Assembly (NCBI RefSeq): GCF_904849725.1
Contig: NC_058523.1
Location: forward strand, 343,893,948-343,957,947
Source: Hordeum vulgare subsp. vulgare
Lineage: Eukaryota; Streptophyta; Magnoliopsida; Poales; Poaceae
DNA length: 64,000 bases
Reading direction: 5' to 3'
Of the stretch, positions 9,756-21,245 are shown one piece after another. Every line of letters begins with the position of its first letter. The first letter of the stretch is position 1. Position numbers and translations under genes: made by a program. The notes below the pieces were generated by a model. It did no database searches and was not told the origin of the DNA. It saw nothing but the letters and a program-made list of their open reading frames with translations.

Positions 9756-12170
9756 CTAGATAACAAAGTCTGTTAAGACAGTGGTGTTAGCAACCACAAC
9801 AGGCACATCCTCGCAAATGCCGATAGGTAAAGCAGTTGATTTGTTGGCCATTTGCAGAGAGATTTCAGTGGGTATCAACTTATCCAGCTCAAGTCTACGA
9901 TAAAGAGAGAGAGGCATAACACTAACACCAGCTCCAAGGTCGCATAACGCAGTTCGAACGTAGTTGCCTTTAATGGAGCAAGGTATAGTGGGCACACCGG
10001 GATCACCTAGTTTCTTAGGAGTTCCACCCTTGAAGGTATAATTGGCAAGCATGGGGGAGATCTCAAGATCAGGCATCCTCCTCTTATTAGTCACAATATC
10101 TTTCATGTACTTAGCATACGGAGACATTTTGAGCACATCTGTCAAACGCATGTGCAGAAAGACAAGTCTGATCATCTCAACGAAGCGCTCAAAATCCTCA
10201 TCATCCCTTTTCTTGGATGGTTTGGGAGGAAAGGGCATGGGTTTCTGAACCCATGGTTCCCTTTCTTTACCATGCTTCCTAGCAGTGAAGTCATTCTTAT
10301 CGTATCTCTTAGTCTTAGGCTGTGGGTTATCAAGATCAACAGGTTCAATCTCCACATCCTTTTCATTGCTAGGCTGAGCATCTTCATGAACATCACTACT
10401 GATGTCATCATTAGGCTCATGTTCATCACCAGATTGTGTTTCAGCATCAGAGACAGAGGCATCGTTTGGACTCTCAGGTGTAGCAGCAACAGGGTTGCTG
10501 GCGTGCAGGTTCCTATCATCTTTGTTCTTCTTTCTAGGATGACTAGGTGCATCAGTGCTAACTCCTTGAGAATCTTGTTCAATTCTCTTCGGATGACCCT
10601 CAGGATACAGAGGTTCCTGGGTCATTCTACCGCCTCTAGTAACGACTCTGACGCAATTGTCATTCAACTCATTGGGCAAGTCATTCTGAGCTTTAAGTAC
10701 TTGTTCTACCTGAGTAGTAACCATAGAGGCATGTTTCCTCACAAGCTTTAGATCATTGACATTTCTGTCCACACAAGCACTTAAATGACTGAGCATACGA
10801 GCATTCTTTTCCAATTGTCTGCTAACATAATCATTGAAACTTTGTTGTTTGGCAACGAAGTTATCAAATTCATCCATGAATAAGCTAGCAGGTTTATCAA
10901 AAGGAATATCACTCTCATCAAACCTATGTAGAGAATTTACTTCTACTACGTGTATCGGGTTATCGAGACCATGGATCTCTTCGATAGGTGGTAGATTTTT
11001 GACATCTTCAGATTTAATGCCTTTCTCTCACATAGATTTCTTGGCTTCTTGCATATCTTCAGGACCGAGGAATATAATACCTCTTTTCTTCGGTGTTGTC
11101 TTAGGAGGTGGTTCGGGGATAGTCCAAGTATTCTCATTGCACAAGATGTTATTCAATAGAATCTCAGCTTGTTCTACAGTTCGTTCCCTAAAAACACTAC
11201 CGGCACAACTATCTAGGCGGTCTTTTGAAGCATCGGTAAGTCCATTATAGAAGATATCAAGTATTTCATTCTTCTCAAGAGGGTGATTAGGCAAATCATT
11301 CAGTAGCTGGATGAGCCTCCCCCAAGCTTGTGGGAGACTCTCTTCTTCAGCTTGAGCAAAGTTGTATATTTCCTGCAAGGTAGCTTGCTTCTTATGGGCA
11401 GGGAAATATTTTTCAGAGAAGTAGTAGACCATATCCTGGGGGCTACGCACACAACCAGGAGCAAGAGAAGTGAACCAGGTCTTAGCATCATCCTTTAACG
11501 AGAAAGGAAACAGCTTGAGCATGTAGTAGTGTCGGATCTTTTCCTCACTAGTGAATAGGGTGGCTATATCGTGCAGTTGGGTAAGATGGGCTACAACCGT
11601 CTCAGACTCATAATCGTGAAAAGGATCAGATTCGACCAGAGTGATTAACTCAGATTCGTCCGAGAATTCATAATCCTTTTCGGCCACAAAGATAGGCGAA
11701 GTGGCAAACTTCGGGTCGTATTTCATCCTAGCGTACAGAGATTTTTCTTTCCACTTGCGCAGAAGTTTCTCAACATCATAGCTATACTTACACGCAAGAA
11801 AGTCCTCAGCTATCTCTCCCTCCATAACATAGCGCGTATCAGGCATAGTAGCAGGTTCTAGTTTAACAGTATCAACAGTTTCAGAAGTATCATCACATCT
11901 AGCAGTAGCTCTAGCAAGTTGTGCATCAAGGAATGCACCTAGTGGCAAAGCAGTATCAGGCATAGCATCATCCGGCATAGTATCAAACATAGCATCATCA
12001 GGCATAGTATCAAGCATAGCATCATCAGGCATAGTATCAAGCATAGCATCATCAGGCATAGTATCAAGCATAGCATCATCATAAGCATCATGGGCAGCAG
12101 AAGTAGCATCATCAAGCACATGCGACATATCAAGATTTCTAGCAGGAGGCGAAGTCGCAAACTTACTCAA
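9756..12170 (-). pseudogene. Gag-protease polyprotein of element A
   Basis: One frame of about 804 codons with a stop near 11028 and another at about 9756 that cuts the protease C-terminus. Domains in order: an acidic N-terminus with 9-residue repeats; a gag core (KEKSLYARMKYDPKF, then FPFSLKDDAKTWFTSLAPG, FSEKYFPAHKKQATL, EILDIFYNGL) for capsid formation; a predicted coiled coil (10877 to about 10650); a Lys/Arg-rich linker; and an aspartic protease with CDLGAGVSVMPLSLY. The DLGA variant of the D[ST]GA site is usual in Athila-type elements. No zinc knuckle or RT is seen. Traces of the protease tail continue out of frame to about 9500. Confidence 0.85.
11974..12081 (-). repeat. 27-bp minisatellite in the element A gag N-terminus
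   Basis: Four units start at 11974, 12001, 12028 and 12055, with a partial unit before them. Each codes for nine residues of the type DDAMLDTMP and keeps the frame. Element B has only one comparable segment. Confidence 0.9.
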
Positions 12171-12319
12171 AAATGAAGGCGAATCAAGTGCAGAGCTAGA
12201 TGGCAGTTCCTTACCTCACCTCGTAGTGGAAGGTAGGATTATAGTTCTTGGATCTTTTGGATTCCTCATAGTGATCAGCAGACGTCAATGCCAAGTGACT
12301 CAGAGAATATAGCTGTGCC

Positions 12320-12337
12320 TCCCCGGCAACGGCGTCA
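12320..12337 (-). other. Primer binding site of element A (tRNA-Asp type)
   Basis: On the sense strand TGACGCCGTTGCCGGGGA, one mismatch from the complement of the plant tRNA-Asp 3' end. It lies 10 bp inside the 5' LTR, the same spacing as in B and H. It is not a tRNA gene. Confidence 0.85.
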
Positions 12338-12347
12338 GAAAAAGCCT

Positions 12348-13921
12348 TGATGTCCCACAAGCGTATGGGATCGCAACAGTTTTCGAGGGTAGAGTATTCA
12401 ACCCAAATTTATTGATTCGACTCAAGGGGAAGCGAAAGAATATTCTCACGTATTAGCAGTTGAGTTGTCAATTCAACCACACCTGAAAGGTTAGTGTCTG
12501 CAAGCAAAGTATCAGTAGCAAGGTAGTATGATAGCAACGGTGCCAGAAAAAGCCTTGGTTGACGGGATTGTCAGTACCGCTTACCTAGCCTCGGCAACGG
12601 CGCCAAGAAAGTCTTGCAACATGTAATAGCTGGGTAGCAGGGAACAGTAATAGCAGCAGCAACAAAGTAACAAGTAACAACAGTAGCAACAAGAGCAAAG
12701 TAACAGCAGTAGTGACAACAGCAAAGTGGCCCAATCCCTCTTGTAGCAAGGAACAAGCCTAGGCAAAGTAACGTAGCGAGAACCAGTAGTAAAAGACTCG
12801 TAGGTAGTGGATCGATGATGGATGAGTATGACATATGTGATTCATCATGTAACAGCTATAACACGGAGAGATATGTGGCTAGCTCCCGTTCATCAATCTA
12901 ATGTAGGCATGTATTCCGTATGTAGTCATACGTGCTTAGGGAAAAGAACTTGCATGACATCTATTGTCCATCCCTCCCATGGCAGCGGTGTCCTAATGGA
13001 AACTACGGGATATTAAGGTTCTCCTTTTAATAAAGAACCGGACCAACGCATTAACATGCGGTGAATACATGAACTCCTCATACTATGGTCATCTCCGGGA
13101 GTGGTTCCGGCTATTGTCACTCCGGGGTTGCCGGGTCATAACACATAGTAGGCGACTACAACTTGCAAGATAGGATCGAAAACACACATATATTGGCAAC
13201 AACATAATAGGTTCAGATCTGAAATCATGGCACTCAGGCCCTAGTGACAAGCATTAAGCATAGCCAAGTAGTAGCAACATCAATCTAGAACATAGTGGAT
13301 ACTAGGGATCAATCCTCGTCAAGAACTAACTCGATTACATGATAGATCTCATCCAACTCATCACCGTCCAACAAGCCTAGGATGAGATTACTCACGAACA
13401 ATGAAGAGCATCATGGAATTGTCGATGGAGAAAGGTTGATGATGACGAAGGGCGACGATTTCCCCTCTTCGGAGCCCGAAACGGAGTCCAGATCTGCCCT
13501 CTAGATGAAGAACAGGATGTGGCGGCGCCTCTGTATCGCAAAACGCGATGAAACCTTCTCTCTGATTTTTTTTCTAGGCGAAACGGAAGATATAGAGCTG
13601 AGATTGGGGGCAGTGGTGCCACGTGGGCCCCACAAGCCCTCACGGCGCGACCATAGGGGGTGGCCACGGCCTGTGGGCTTGTGGCCCACTAGCACGCCCC
13701 CTCCGGTGGATCTTTGCACACGTATTTTTCTTTTATTCTAGAAAAAATCTCCGTAAATTTTCAGGATGTTCCGAGAACTTTCATTTCTGCACAAAAACAA
13801 CACCACGTCAATTATGCTAAAAACAACATCAGTCCGGGTTAGTTCTATTTAAATCATGCAAATTAGAGTCCAAAACAAGGGCAAAAGAGTTCGGAAAAGT
13901 AGATACGACGGAGACGTATCA
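12348..13921 (-). repeat. 5' LTR of element A
   Basis: 1574 bp, TGATGTCCC to GACGTATCA on the + strand, close in sequence to 4070-5646. It keeps the primer-site-like block (12535-12620) and the GC-rich inverted repeat (about 13621-13687). The TATA-like site is weaker here (GATATAGAG near 13589). Confidence 0.9.
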
Positions 13922-14312
13922 GCAGCGGCTCCGTATCATAAAACGCGATGAATTCTTCTCTCTGATTTTTCTCCCCGAATAGGAATATATAGGAGTGGAA
14001 ACGAGGTCGGTGGAGCCACACGGACCCCACAAGCCAGGGGGCGTGCCCTAGGGGGGACGCGCCGTGCAAGGTTGTGGCTTGGTGGTGGCCCCTCTCTGGT
14101 TGATTCTTTCGACAATATTGTTTATTAATCCAAAAGTATTCTTCGTAAATTTTCAGGTCAATCCGAGAACTTTTTTTTCTGCACAAAAATAAGACCAAGG
14201 CAATTCTGCTGAAAACAACGTCAGTCCGGGTTAGTTCCATTCAAATCATACAAATTAGAGTCCAAAACAAGGCCAAAAGAGTTTGGAAAACTAGATACGT
14301 TCGAGACATATC

Positions 14313-16279
14313 CAAAGCAATTCAGTTGATAAACTGAAAGTGATAAAGAAAAACTTTTACTAACTCTGTTTGATCTTGTTGTTGTAAATATGTCTAACTT
14401 ATGTTCACATCTTCATCTCAGATTATAGACTAACCACATTCACAATAATATTTAGGTCTCATATTTACTAATATCAATGGCATAATCAACTAGCGAGCAA
14501 TAATAATAAGTCTCGGATGACAACAATTTTATCAAAACAATCATAATACAATATGGTAAACTGGTATCTTGCTAGCCCTTTGTGAGACCGCAAAACATAA
14601 ATGCCGGGCATGTTTGAAGAACAAGGACTGACTAGACATTGTATTTCATGGTAAAAGAGATCCAGTCATACTCATACTCAATATCAATTAATAAAAAACA
14701 TACAAATGACGAAGGTGCTCTCTAACTGGGGCCTTTTTATAAGAAGAGGATGACTCAACAGTAAAGTAAAATAGATAGGCCCTTCATATAGGGAAGCATT
14801 GATTTCACAGGTGCCTGAGCTCGAGCTTTTAAAACAGGGATGAATCAAAATTTTGGACAGTATGCTTTCATTGTCAACATAACAACTAAGAGATCCCAAT
14901 ATCTTCCATGCAAAATACATTATAGGCGGTTCCCAAATAGAATAGTAAAGTTTTTACTCCCCCTCCACCAATCAATCACACTCCACGGCGGGCCGAATCC
15001 ACGGGTACCGTCCATACAAATAACAATCCTGGGGAATTTTGTTTTATTATACGTTGATTTACCTTTTGATCATGGAACTGGGCATCCCGATTACCAGCCA
15101 CTTTCTCGTGAATGATAGTGAATCAACACATATCGTGAGAATAACCCACACAACCTGGAAGATACTGATAGCCCCTAGTCACTATCATAGCGATTCGGGC
15201 ATACAAAACAGAACAATTATTTGAAGCTTTAGAGCATGACACATGCAAATTTACTTGGGACGACAGGTAAATACCACATATACGTAGGTATGGTGGACTC
15301 ATATGAAACAACTTTGGGTTTATGCAAATGGATGCACAAGCTGTATTCTCGCTTAGTACAAGTGGAGGCTAGCAAGAGACTGGGAAGCGACCAACTAGAG
15401 AGCGACAACAGTCATAAACATGCTTTGAGATTAACCAACATTGAATGCAAGCATGAGTAGGATATAAATCACCATGAATATAAATAGCATGGAGGCTATG
15501 TTGGTTTTGTTTCAACTACATGCGTGAACATGTGCCAAGTCAAGCCACTCGAATCATACGGAGGAGGATACATTTCTATCATACTACATCACAACCATTT
15601 TAATATGCATGTTGGCACTCAAGACAAACCATTATTTACTCCTAGCTAATTAAGCATGGAATAAGTACCTATAATCTATAATTGTCATTGCAAACATGTT
15701 CAATTCATATCGAGATGAATCCAGAATGATGAGTTAATCATATTTACAAAAACAAAATAGGCCGAGTTCATACCAGCTTTTCTCCATCTCCGTCACTTCA
15801 TCATATATCATCATTATTGCCTTTCACTTGCACGACCGAACGGTGTGAATAATAATAATAAGAGTACATGTGCATTGGACTGAGCTGGAATCTGCAAGCA
15901 ATAACTCAAATGAGAAGACAAGGTAATATGGGCTCTCTGATAGATAAACGACAATGAATATGAGAGCCACTCAGCATGTCATTGTGGTCTTCTCCCTACG
16001 ACCCAAAGAAGAAATAAAAACTATTTACACGGGAAAGCCCCCAACAAGCAAAAGAAGAACGAAAAATCTTTTTGGGTTTTCTTTTAACACTACAACTAAA
16101 CAAACTAGAAGGTAAAGCTAGAACTATTTTATTTTTTGATTTTCTCTAGGTTAATGAAACACACAAGAAGAAAACAAAAAGAAGAAATAAACTACTATGG
16201 ATGGTACAATGAAAAAGTATGAACACCGACAGCTGGAATGAGTGTGTGAACATGAATGTAATGTCGGTGACAAATACGT
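14313..16279 (-). other. Non-coding 3' region of element B (copy 1)
   Basis: No ORF of value. It is collinear with 25497-27477 of the duplicate. The conserved core is at 15333-15374. The first bases, including the polypurine tract present in copy 2, are deleted. Confidence 0.75.
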
Positions 16280-16294
16280 ACTCCCCCAATCTTA
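16280..16294 (-). promoter_or_regulatory. Internal polypurine-like tract of element B (copy 1)
   Basis: ACTCCCCCAATCTTA, one base from the element A motif and matching 27478-27492 in position. It is now the only such tract in this copy. Confidence 0.6.
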
Positions 16295-16400
16295 GGCTTT
16301 TGGACTAAGTTGGTCTAAGGCCATGGCTGGCCCAGATAATATCCAAAGTCATAGTTGGGGTTGTACTGGGCCGCGGCAGCTACCGCCTGATGCTTGTAGC
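16295..16400 (-). pseudogene. ORF3 remnant of element B (copy 1) with a 1-kb deletion
   Basis: The sequence around 16390 joins the ORF3 C-terminal coding end directly to non-coding sequence that lies about 1.02 kb away in copy 2 (about 27587 to 28609). Almost the whole ORF3 is gone. The open frame at 16323-16607 is an artefact of this join. Confidence 0.8.
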
Positions 16401-16726
16401 AACTACTCCCACAAGTGCCTAGAAGCTATATCATGCATCAAATCTACTTGGGACCCTACAAATTTGACATGCAAGCTCAAGAATAGGGTCACCAAAGCAA
16501 AAAAAATTGCAACATATAAAGCACTAGAACAAAAACTAATTGGACTATTGGAGGAGTTACATACCAATAATCAAGCCTCTAAAATAGTCTTGCAAATGGG
16601 GCTTTAAGCAAGGAGATCAAAAATGGCACCAAGATGAGCTAAAACACGTGTTTGAGCAATGGTGGGATTTTTTTCTGGACGGAGAAGGAGCGGATGGTTA
16701 CTCGAATAAGTGAATGGGCCTCATGT

Positions 16727-16890
16727 GGGACCCACAAGCCAGGGGGCGCTCCCACGGGGTGGCTGCGCCCTGTAGGCTTGTGGCCCTTTGGTGCAGCCCC
16801 TGATGTGTTCTTAGCACCAAAAATTCTTAAATAATACAGAAAATCATACTAAATTTTCACGGAGTTTTGAGAACTATTATTTTTCACGTC
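16727..16890 (-). promoter_or_regulatory. LTR-like segment upstream of ORF3 in element B (copy 1)
   Basis: A GC-rich inverted repeat (CCCACAAGCC with GGCTTGTGGCC) is followed by an AATAATACAGAAAATCATAC and GAGAACTATTATTT series like the element's own LTR. It matches 28938-29120. Confidence 0.5.
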
Positions 16891-17113
16891 ATTTTTCTAA
16901 TACATGGATAAAACGGAAAACAGAGAAATAATAGCATTTTTTACTAAACTGAAACTAAGGAACACAAAATAAAAGTCGGATACATAAGGTTGTGCTTTCT
17001 AAATTCATCCATCTCATGGCCGTCAAAAAGAATCCATCAATAAGGTTGATAAAGTCTTATTGACAAACTTTTTTCGAATGACATGGAACCGGAGAATTCC
17101 GAATAACACTAGG

Positions 17114-19859
17114 TTACCTCAATGGGGATATGCATGTCCCAAACAATAAGTATATCATATTTCTTTTTGACTGTAGGAAGAGGGAATTCAAATTCCCCAA
17201 TAGTGAACGTTGGATTTTTTCAATGGAGTTGATATTACGAACTTGAGATTGTTTCTTCGAAAAGTGTACTGTATGCTCATTACCATTAACATGAAAAGTG
17301 ACATTGCCCTTATTGCAGTCAATAATAGCTCGTGCAGTATTTAGAAAGGGTCTACCAAGGATGATCGACAAGCTGTCGTCCTCGGGAATATCAAGAATAA
17401 CAAAATCCATTAAGATAGTAACATTTGCAACCACAACCCGCACATCCTCACAAATACCGATTGGTAAAGCAATTGATTTATCAGCCATTTGAAGAGAGAT
17501 TTCATTAGGTGTCAAATTATTCCACCCTTAAAAGTGTAATTAGCAAGCATGGTGGAAATCTGAGCTTCCACTATGTTTCTTTTATTTGTAACAATATCTT
17601 TCATGTACTTAGCATAAGGAGATAATTTCAGAATATTAGTTAAGCGCATACGTAAAAAGACAGGTCTTAGCATATCAGCAAAGCGCTCAAAATCCTCATA
17701 ATCCTTCTTCTTCGGAAGATTTAGGAGGGAAGGGCATGGGTTTCTGAACCCATGGTTCTCTTTCCCTACCATGCTTCCTAGCAATAAAATCTCTTTTATC
17801 ATATCTCTTATTCCTAGGTTGTGGGTTATCAAGATCAACAGCAGGTTCAGTATCCACATCATTGTCATTACTAGGTTGAGCATCGACATGAACATCATCA
17901 TTAATGTTATTACTAGGTTCATGTTCATTACAAGATTGTGTCCCGACATCAGAAATAGAGATATCATTTTGGTTTTCATGTGACTCTACAACAGGTTCAC
18001 TAACATCATGCAAGGTCCTATCGTCATTCTTTTTTCCTTTTATTAGAAGGACCAGGTGCATCAATATTAACTCTCTGAGACTCTTGCTCAATTCTCTTAG
18101 GATGGCCCTTAGGATACAAAGGTTCCCGAGTCATTCTACCACATCTAGTCACAACTCTAACAGAATGATCATTGTTCTTACTTATTATCTCATTGAACAA
18201 ATCATTTTGTCCCTTAAGTACCTGTTCTAATTGAGTAGTTACCATGGAAGCATGTTTACTATTAAGCCTAAGGTCATTAACAGCTCTACTCATATAGTCA
18301 CCCAAGCGATCAAGCATGTAAGCATTATGTTTCATTTGTCTACTAAGATAAGCATTGATTTTTTCTAGTTTAACAACAATTTTATCAAATTCATCCAAGC
18401 ATTGGCTAGCAGACTTATTATAAGGGATTTCACCTTCATCAAATCTACGAAGATAATTTACCTCTACTACCTGTGTCGGGTTATCAAGACCATGTATTTC
18501 TTCAATAGGTGGTAGATTCTTAACATCTTCAGCTTTAATACCTTTTTCTTTCATAGATTTCTTTGCCTCTTGCATATCTTTAGGACTAAGGAATAGAATA
18601 CCTCTTTTCTTCGGAGTTGGTTTTGGAGGTGATTCGGGAATAGCCCAATCATTATCATTGCTCAATATATTATTCAATACTAGTTCAGCTTGTTCAACAG
18701 TTTGTTCCCTGAAAACACAACCAGCACAACTATCTAGGTCGTCCCTAGAAGCATCGGTTAGTCCATTATAAAAGATATCAAGTATTTCATTTTTCTTAAG
18801 AGAGTGATCCGGCAAAGCATTAAGTAACTGAAGAAGCTTCCCCCAAGATTGTGGGAGACTCTCTTCTTCAATCTTCACAAAGTTTAATATTTTCTGCAAG
18901 GCGGCTTGTTTCTTGTGGGCGGGAAAATATTTTTCAGTGAAGTAGAATATCATATCCTCGGGACTACGCACACAACTAGGAGCAAGAGAATTAAACCATA
19001 TCTTAGCATCACCCTTTAGGCCTTGTTCGGTTGACAGGGAAGTGAAAGGGATTTGGCAGGGATTGAGGAGACTAAATCCCTGACAAGTCAAATTCCCCTC
19101 CAATCCTCTCCAATCCCCATGGGAGGAGGATTAACTGAACAAGGCCTTAATGAGAACAGAAACATCTTAAGAATACAGTAATAGCAATTTTTTCCTCATG
19201 AGTAAATAGGGTGGCTATATCATTCAATTTATTAAGGTGTGCCACAACAGTTTTAGATTCATAACCATGGAAAGGATCAGATTCTACCAAAGTAATTAAC
19301 TCAGGATCAACATATAATTCATAATCCTTATCAGTAACACAGATAGGTGAACTAGCAAACTTGGGATCATATTGCATTCTAGCATACAAAGATTTTTCCT
19401 TCCATTTGCATAGCAATTTCTTAAGATCATCTCTATCCATACAATCAATAAAGTCCCTAGATACTTCTCCTTCCATAACATAACCCTTAGGTATATTAGG
19501 AAATTCATATCTAGGAGAGCTAGGTCTAGTAGGTGCATCATAGTGTTCAGTTTCAATAATTTCCTCACATTCAGAAATATCATCACTTTCAGCATTCACT
19601 CTAGCAATTTGTTCATCAATTCATCACGTGGCACAATAGTATCAAGCAAAGTATCACCATAAGCATCACGCATAGCAGATGTAGCATCATCAATTACTTG
19701 CGACATATTAGATTGAGTAGCGGGTGGTGGTGTCACAAATTTACTCGTAACACACGGTGAATCAAGTGCACAACTAGATGGCAGTTCCTTACCTATCCTT
19801 ATACTTGAGGGGTATATCTTGGTTTTAGCGTCTTTCAGATTTTTCATAGTGATCAACAA
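17114..19859 (-). pseudogene. Gag-protease of element B (copy 1)
   Basis: Same domain order as in element A: gag core (WKEKSLYARMQYDPKF, then IWFNSLAPSCV, FTEKYFPAHKKQAAL, EILDIFYNGL), coiled coil, basic linker and protease tail (ILGRPFLNTARAIIDCNKG). Lesions seen: a 128-bp MITE at 19019-19146, frameshifts near 18030-18060 and 17700, and a deletion of about 155 bp near 17515 that removes the DLG protease active site still present in copy 2. Confidence 0.85.
19019..19146. mobile_element. Tourist-like (PIF/Harbinger) MITE, copy 1
   Basis: 128 bp with terminal inverted repeats GGCCTTGTTCGGTT and AACTGAACAAGGCC, flanked by TTA at 19016-19018 and 19147-19149. The TTA duplication is typical of Tourist/Harbinger MITEs. 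It sits in the gag core of element B and is also in copy 2, so it preceded the duplication. Confidence 0.9.
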
Positions 19860-19896
19860 ATATAAATTCCAAGTGACTCAGAGAATAAAGTTGTGC

Positions 19897-19914
19897 TCCT
19901 CGGCAATGGCGCCA
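19897..19914 (-). other. Primer binding site of element B (copy 1, tRNA-Asp type)
   Basis: Sense strand TGGCGCCATTGCCGAGGA, 9 bp inside the 5' LTR. It matches the tRNA-Asp complement with two changes. Confidence 0.8.
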
Positions 19915-19923
19915 AAAAGGTCT

Positions 19924-21240
19924 TGATAACCCACAAGTATAGGGATCGCAACAATTTTCGAGGGTAGAGTATTCAACCCAAATTTATTGATTCGACTCAA
20001 GGGGATCCAAAGAATATTCTCGAGTATTAGATGCTCAGTTGTCAATTCAACCACACCTGAAACACTTAATATCTGTAGCATAGTATTTAGTAGGAAAGTA
20101 GTATGGGAGTAACGGTAAGAGTGGCAAACGTGATGTAGCACTTCTGTAGTGATTGTAACAATGGCAACGGAAAAGTAACTTAGCAAAGATTAATATGTGA
20201 AAAGGTTGTAGGCAATGGATCTGTGATGTATGATTATGCCGGAGGGCATTCATCATGCAACAATCATAACATAGGTTGATACAGAACTAGCTCCAATTCA
20301 TCAATGTAATGTTGGCATGTATTCCATATATAGTCATACGTTCTTATGGAAAAGAACTTGCATGACAACTTTTGTCCTACCCTCCCGTGGCAGCGGGGTC
20401 CTAATGGAAACTAAGGGATATTAAGGCCTCCTTTTAGTAGAGAACCGGACCAAAGCATTAGCAATTAGTGAATACATGAACTCCTCAAACTACGGTAATC
20501 ACCAGAAGGAATCCGAGTTATTGTCACCCTGGGGGATGTGGATCATAACTCGTAATAGGTGTCTACAACTTGCAAGATAGGATCAAGAACACATATATAT
20601 TCATGAAAACATAATAGGTTCCGATCTAAAATCATGGCACTCGGGCCCTAATGACAAGCATTAAGCATAACAAAGTCATAGAAACATCAATCTCAGAACA
20701 TAATGGATACTAGGGATCAAATTCTAAAAAAACTAACTCGATTACATGATAGATTTCATCCAACCCATCACCGTCCAGCAAGCCTATGATGGAATTACTC
20801 ATGAAAGACAGAGAGCATCATGAAATTGGTGATGAAGGATGGTTGGTGATGACGACGGCGTCGATTTCCCCTCTTCGGAGCCCAAATCAGACTCCGAATC
20901 TGCCCTCCCGAGGAAGAACACGAGGTTGCAGCGGCTCCGCATCATAAAACGCGATGAACTCTTCTCTCTGTTTTTTTCTCCCCGAATAGGAATATATAGG
21001 AGTGGAAACGAGGTCGGTGGAGCCACAGGGAGCCGACAAACCACGGGCGCGCCCTAGGGGGGCCGCGCCGTGCAGGCTTTCAGGTCAATCTGGGAACTTT
21101 TATTTCTGCACAAAAATAACACCAAGGCAATTCTGCTAAAAACAATGTCAGTCAGGGTTAGTTCCATTCAAATCATACAAATTAGAGTCCAAAACAAGGG
21201 CAAAATAGTTTGGAAAAGTAGATACGTTGGAGACGTATCA
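19924..21240 (-). repeat. 5' LTR of element B (copy 1)
   Basis: 1317 bp from TGATAACCC to GACGTATCA. It is about 80 bp shorter than the duplicate because of a deletion near 21080 (GCAGGCTTTCAGGTC against the longer form near 33435). A TATA-like CCTATATATTCC lies at about 20990-21001 on the sense strand. Confidence 0.9.
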
Positions 21241-21245
21241 GTGGC

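Larger units (their letters stand above)
4070..13921 (-). mobile_element. Gypsy (Athila-like) element A, pol-less but with ORF3
   Basis: Complete nested insertion of 9852 bp. LTRs are 4070-5646 (3') and 12348-13921 (5'); target duplication GCAGC is at 4065-4069 and 13922-13926. Sense-strand order: 5' LTR, tRNA-Asp-type primer site, gag-protease (12170-9756), LTR-like hairpin segment (9250-9086), ORF3 (8568-7589), polypurine-like motif (7578-7564), 1.9 kb of non-coding sequence, polypurine tract (5661-5647), 3' LTR. No RT, RNase H or integrase motif is present, so it can only have moved in trans. It is absent from the duplicate copy of its target and so inserted after the tandem duplication. 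Confidence 0.9.
1396..14312 (-). repeat. 3' LTR of element B (copy 1), broken by a solo LTR and element A
   Basis: Pieces 1396-1479, 3136-4069 and 13922-14312 total about 1.4 kb after removing duplicated target sites. They match the 5' LTR of the same element and both LTRs of its duplicate. On the sense strand it should begin at about 14312. The terminal base and the whole adjacent polypurine tract are missing there because of a roughly 33-bp deletion seen against copy 2. A TATA-like CTATATATTCC lies near 13990 on the minus strand. Confidence 0.85.
1396..21240 (-). mobile_element. Gypsy (Athila-like) element B, copy 1, pol-less, nested
   Basis: LTR retrotransposon read on the minus strand. 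The 5' LTR is 19924-21240. The 3' LTR is split over 1396-1479, 3136-4069 and 13922-14312. Target duplication GTGGC is at 1391-1395 and 21241-21245. Internal order on the sense strand: tRNA-Asp-type primer site (19914-19897), gag and protease (19859-17114), a U3-like segment (about 16890-16727), a deleted ORF3, an internal polypurine-like motif (16294-16280) and a non-coding 3' region. No reverse transcriptase or integrase motif is present in either copy, so it depends on another element's enzymes. A solo LTR, element A and a MITE have inserted into it. Confidence 0.85.

Noticed and set aside
10152..10751. Long plus-strand ORF (199 codons)
   Set aside because: Shadow of the gag-protease frame on the other strand of element A.
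12320..12337. tRNA-Asp-like sequence (also at 4313, 19897 and 48222)
   Set aside because: Only 15-18 bases of the 3' end are present; these are primer binding sites, not tRNA genes.
16323..16607. Open frame of 94 codons
   Set aside because: Created by the 1-kb deletion in element B copy 1; copy 2 has no such frame.
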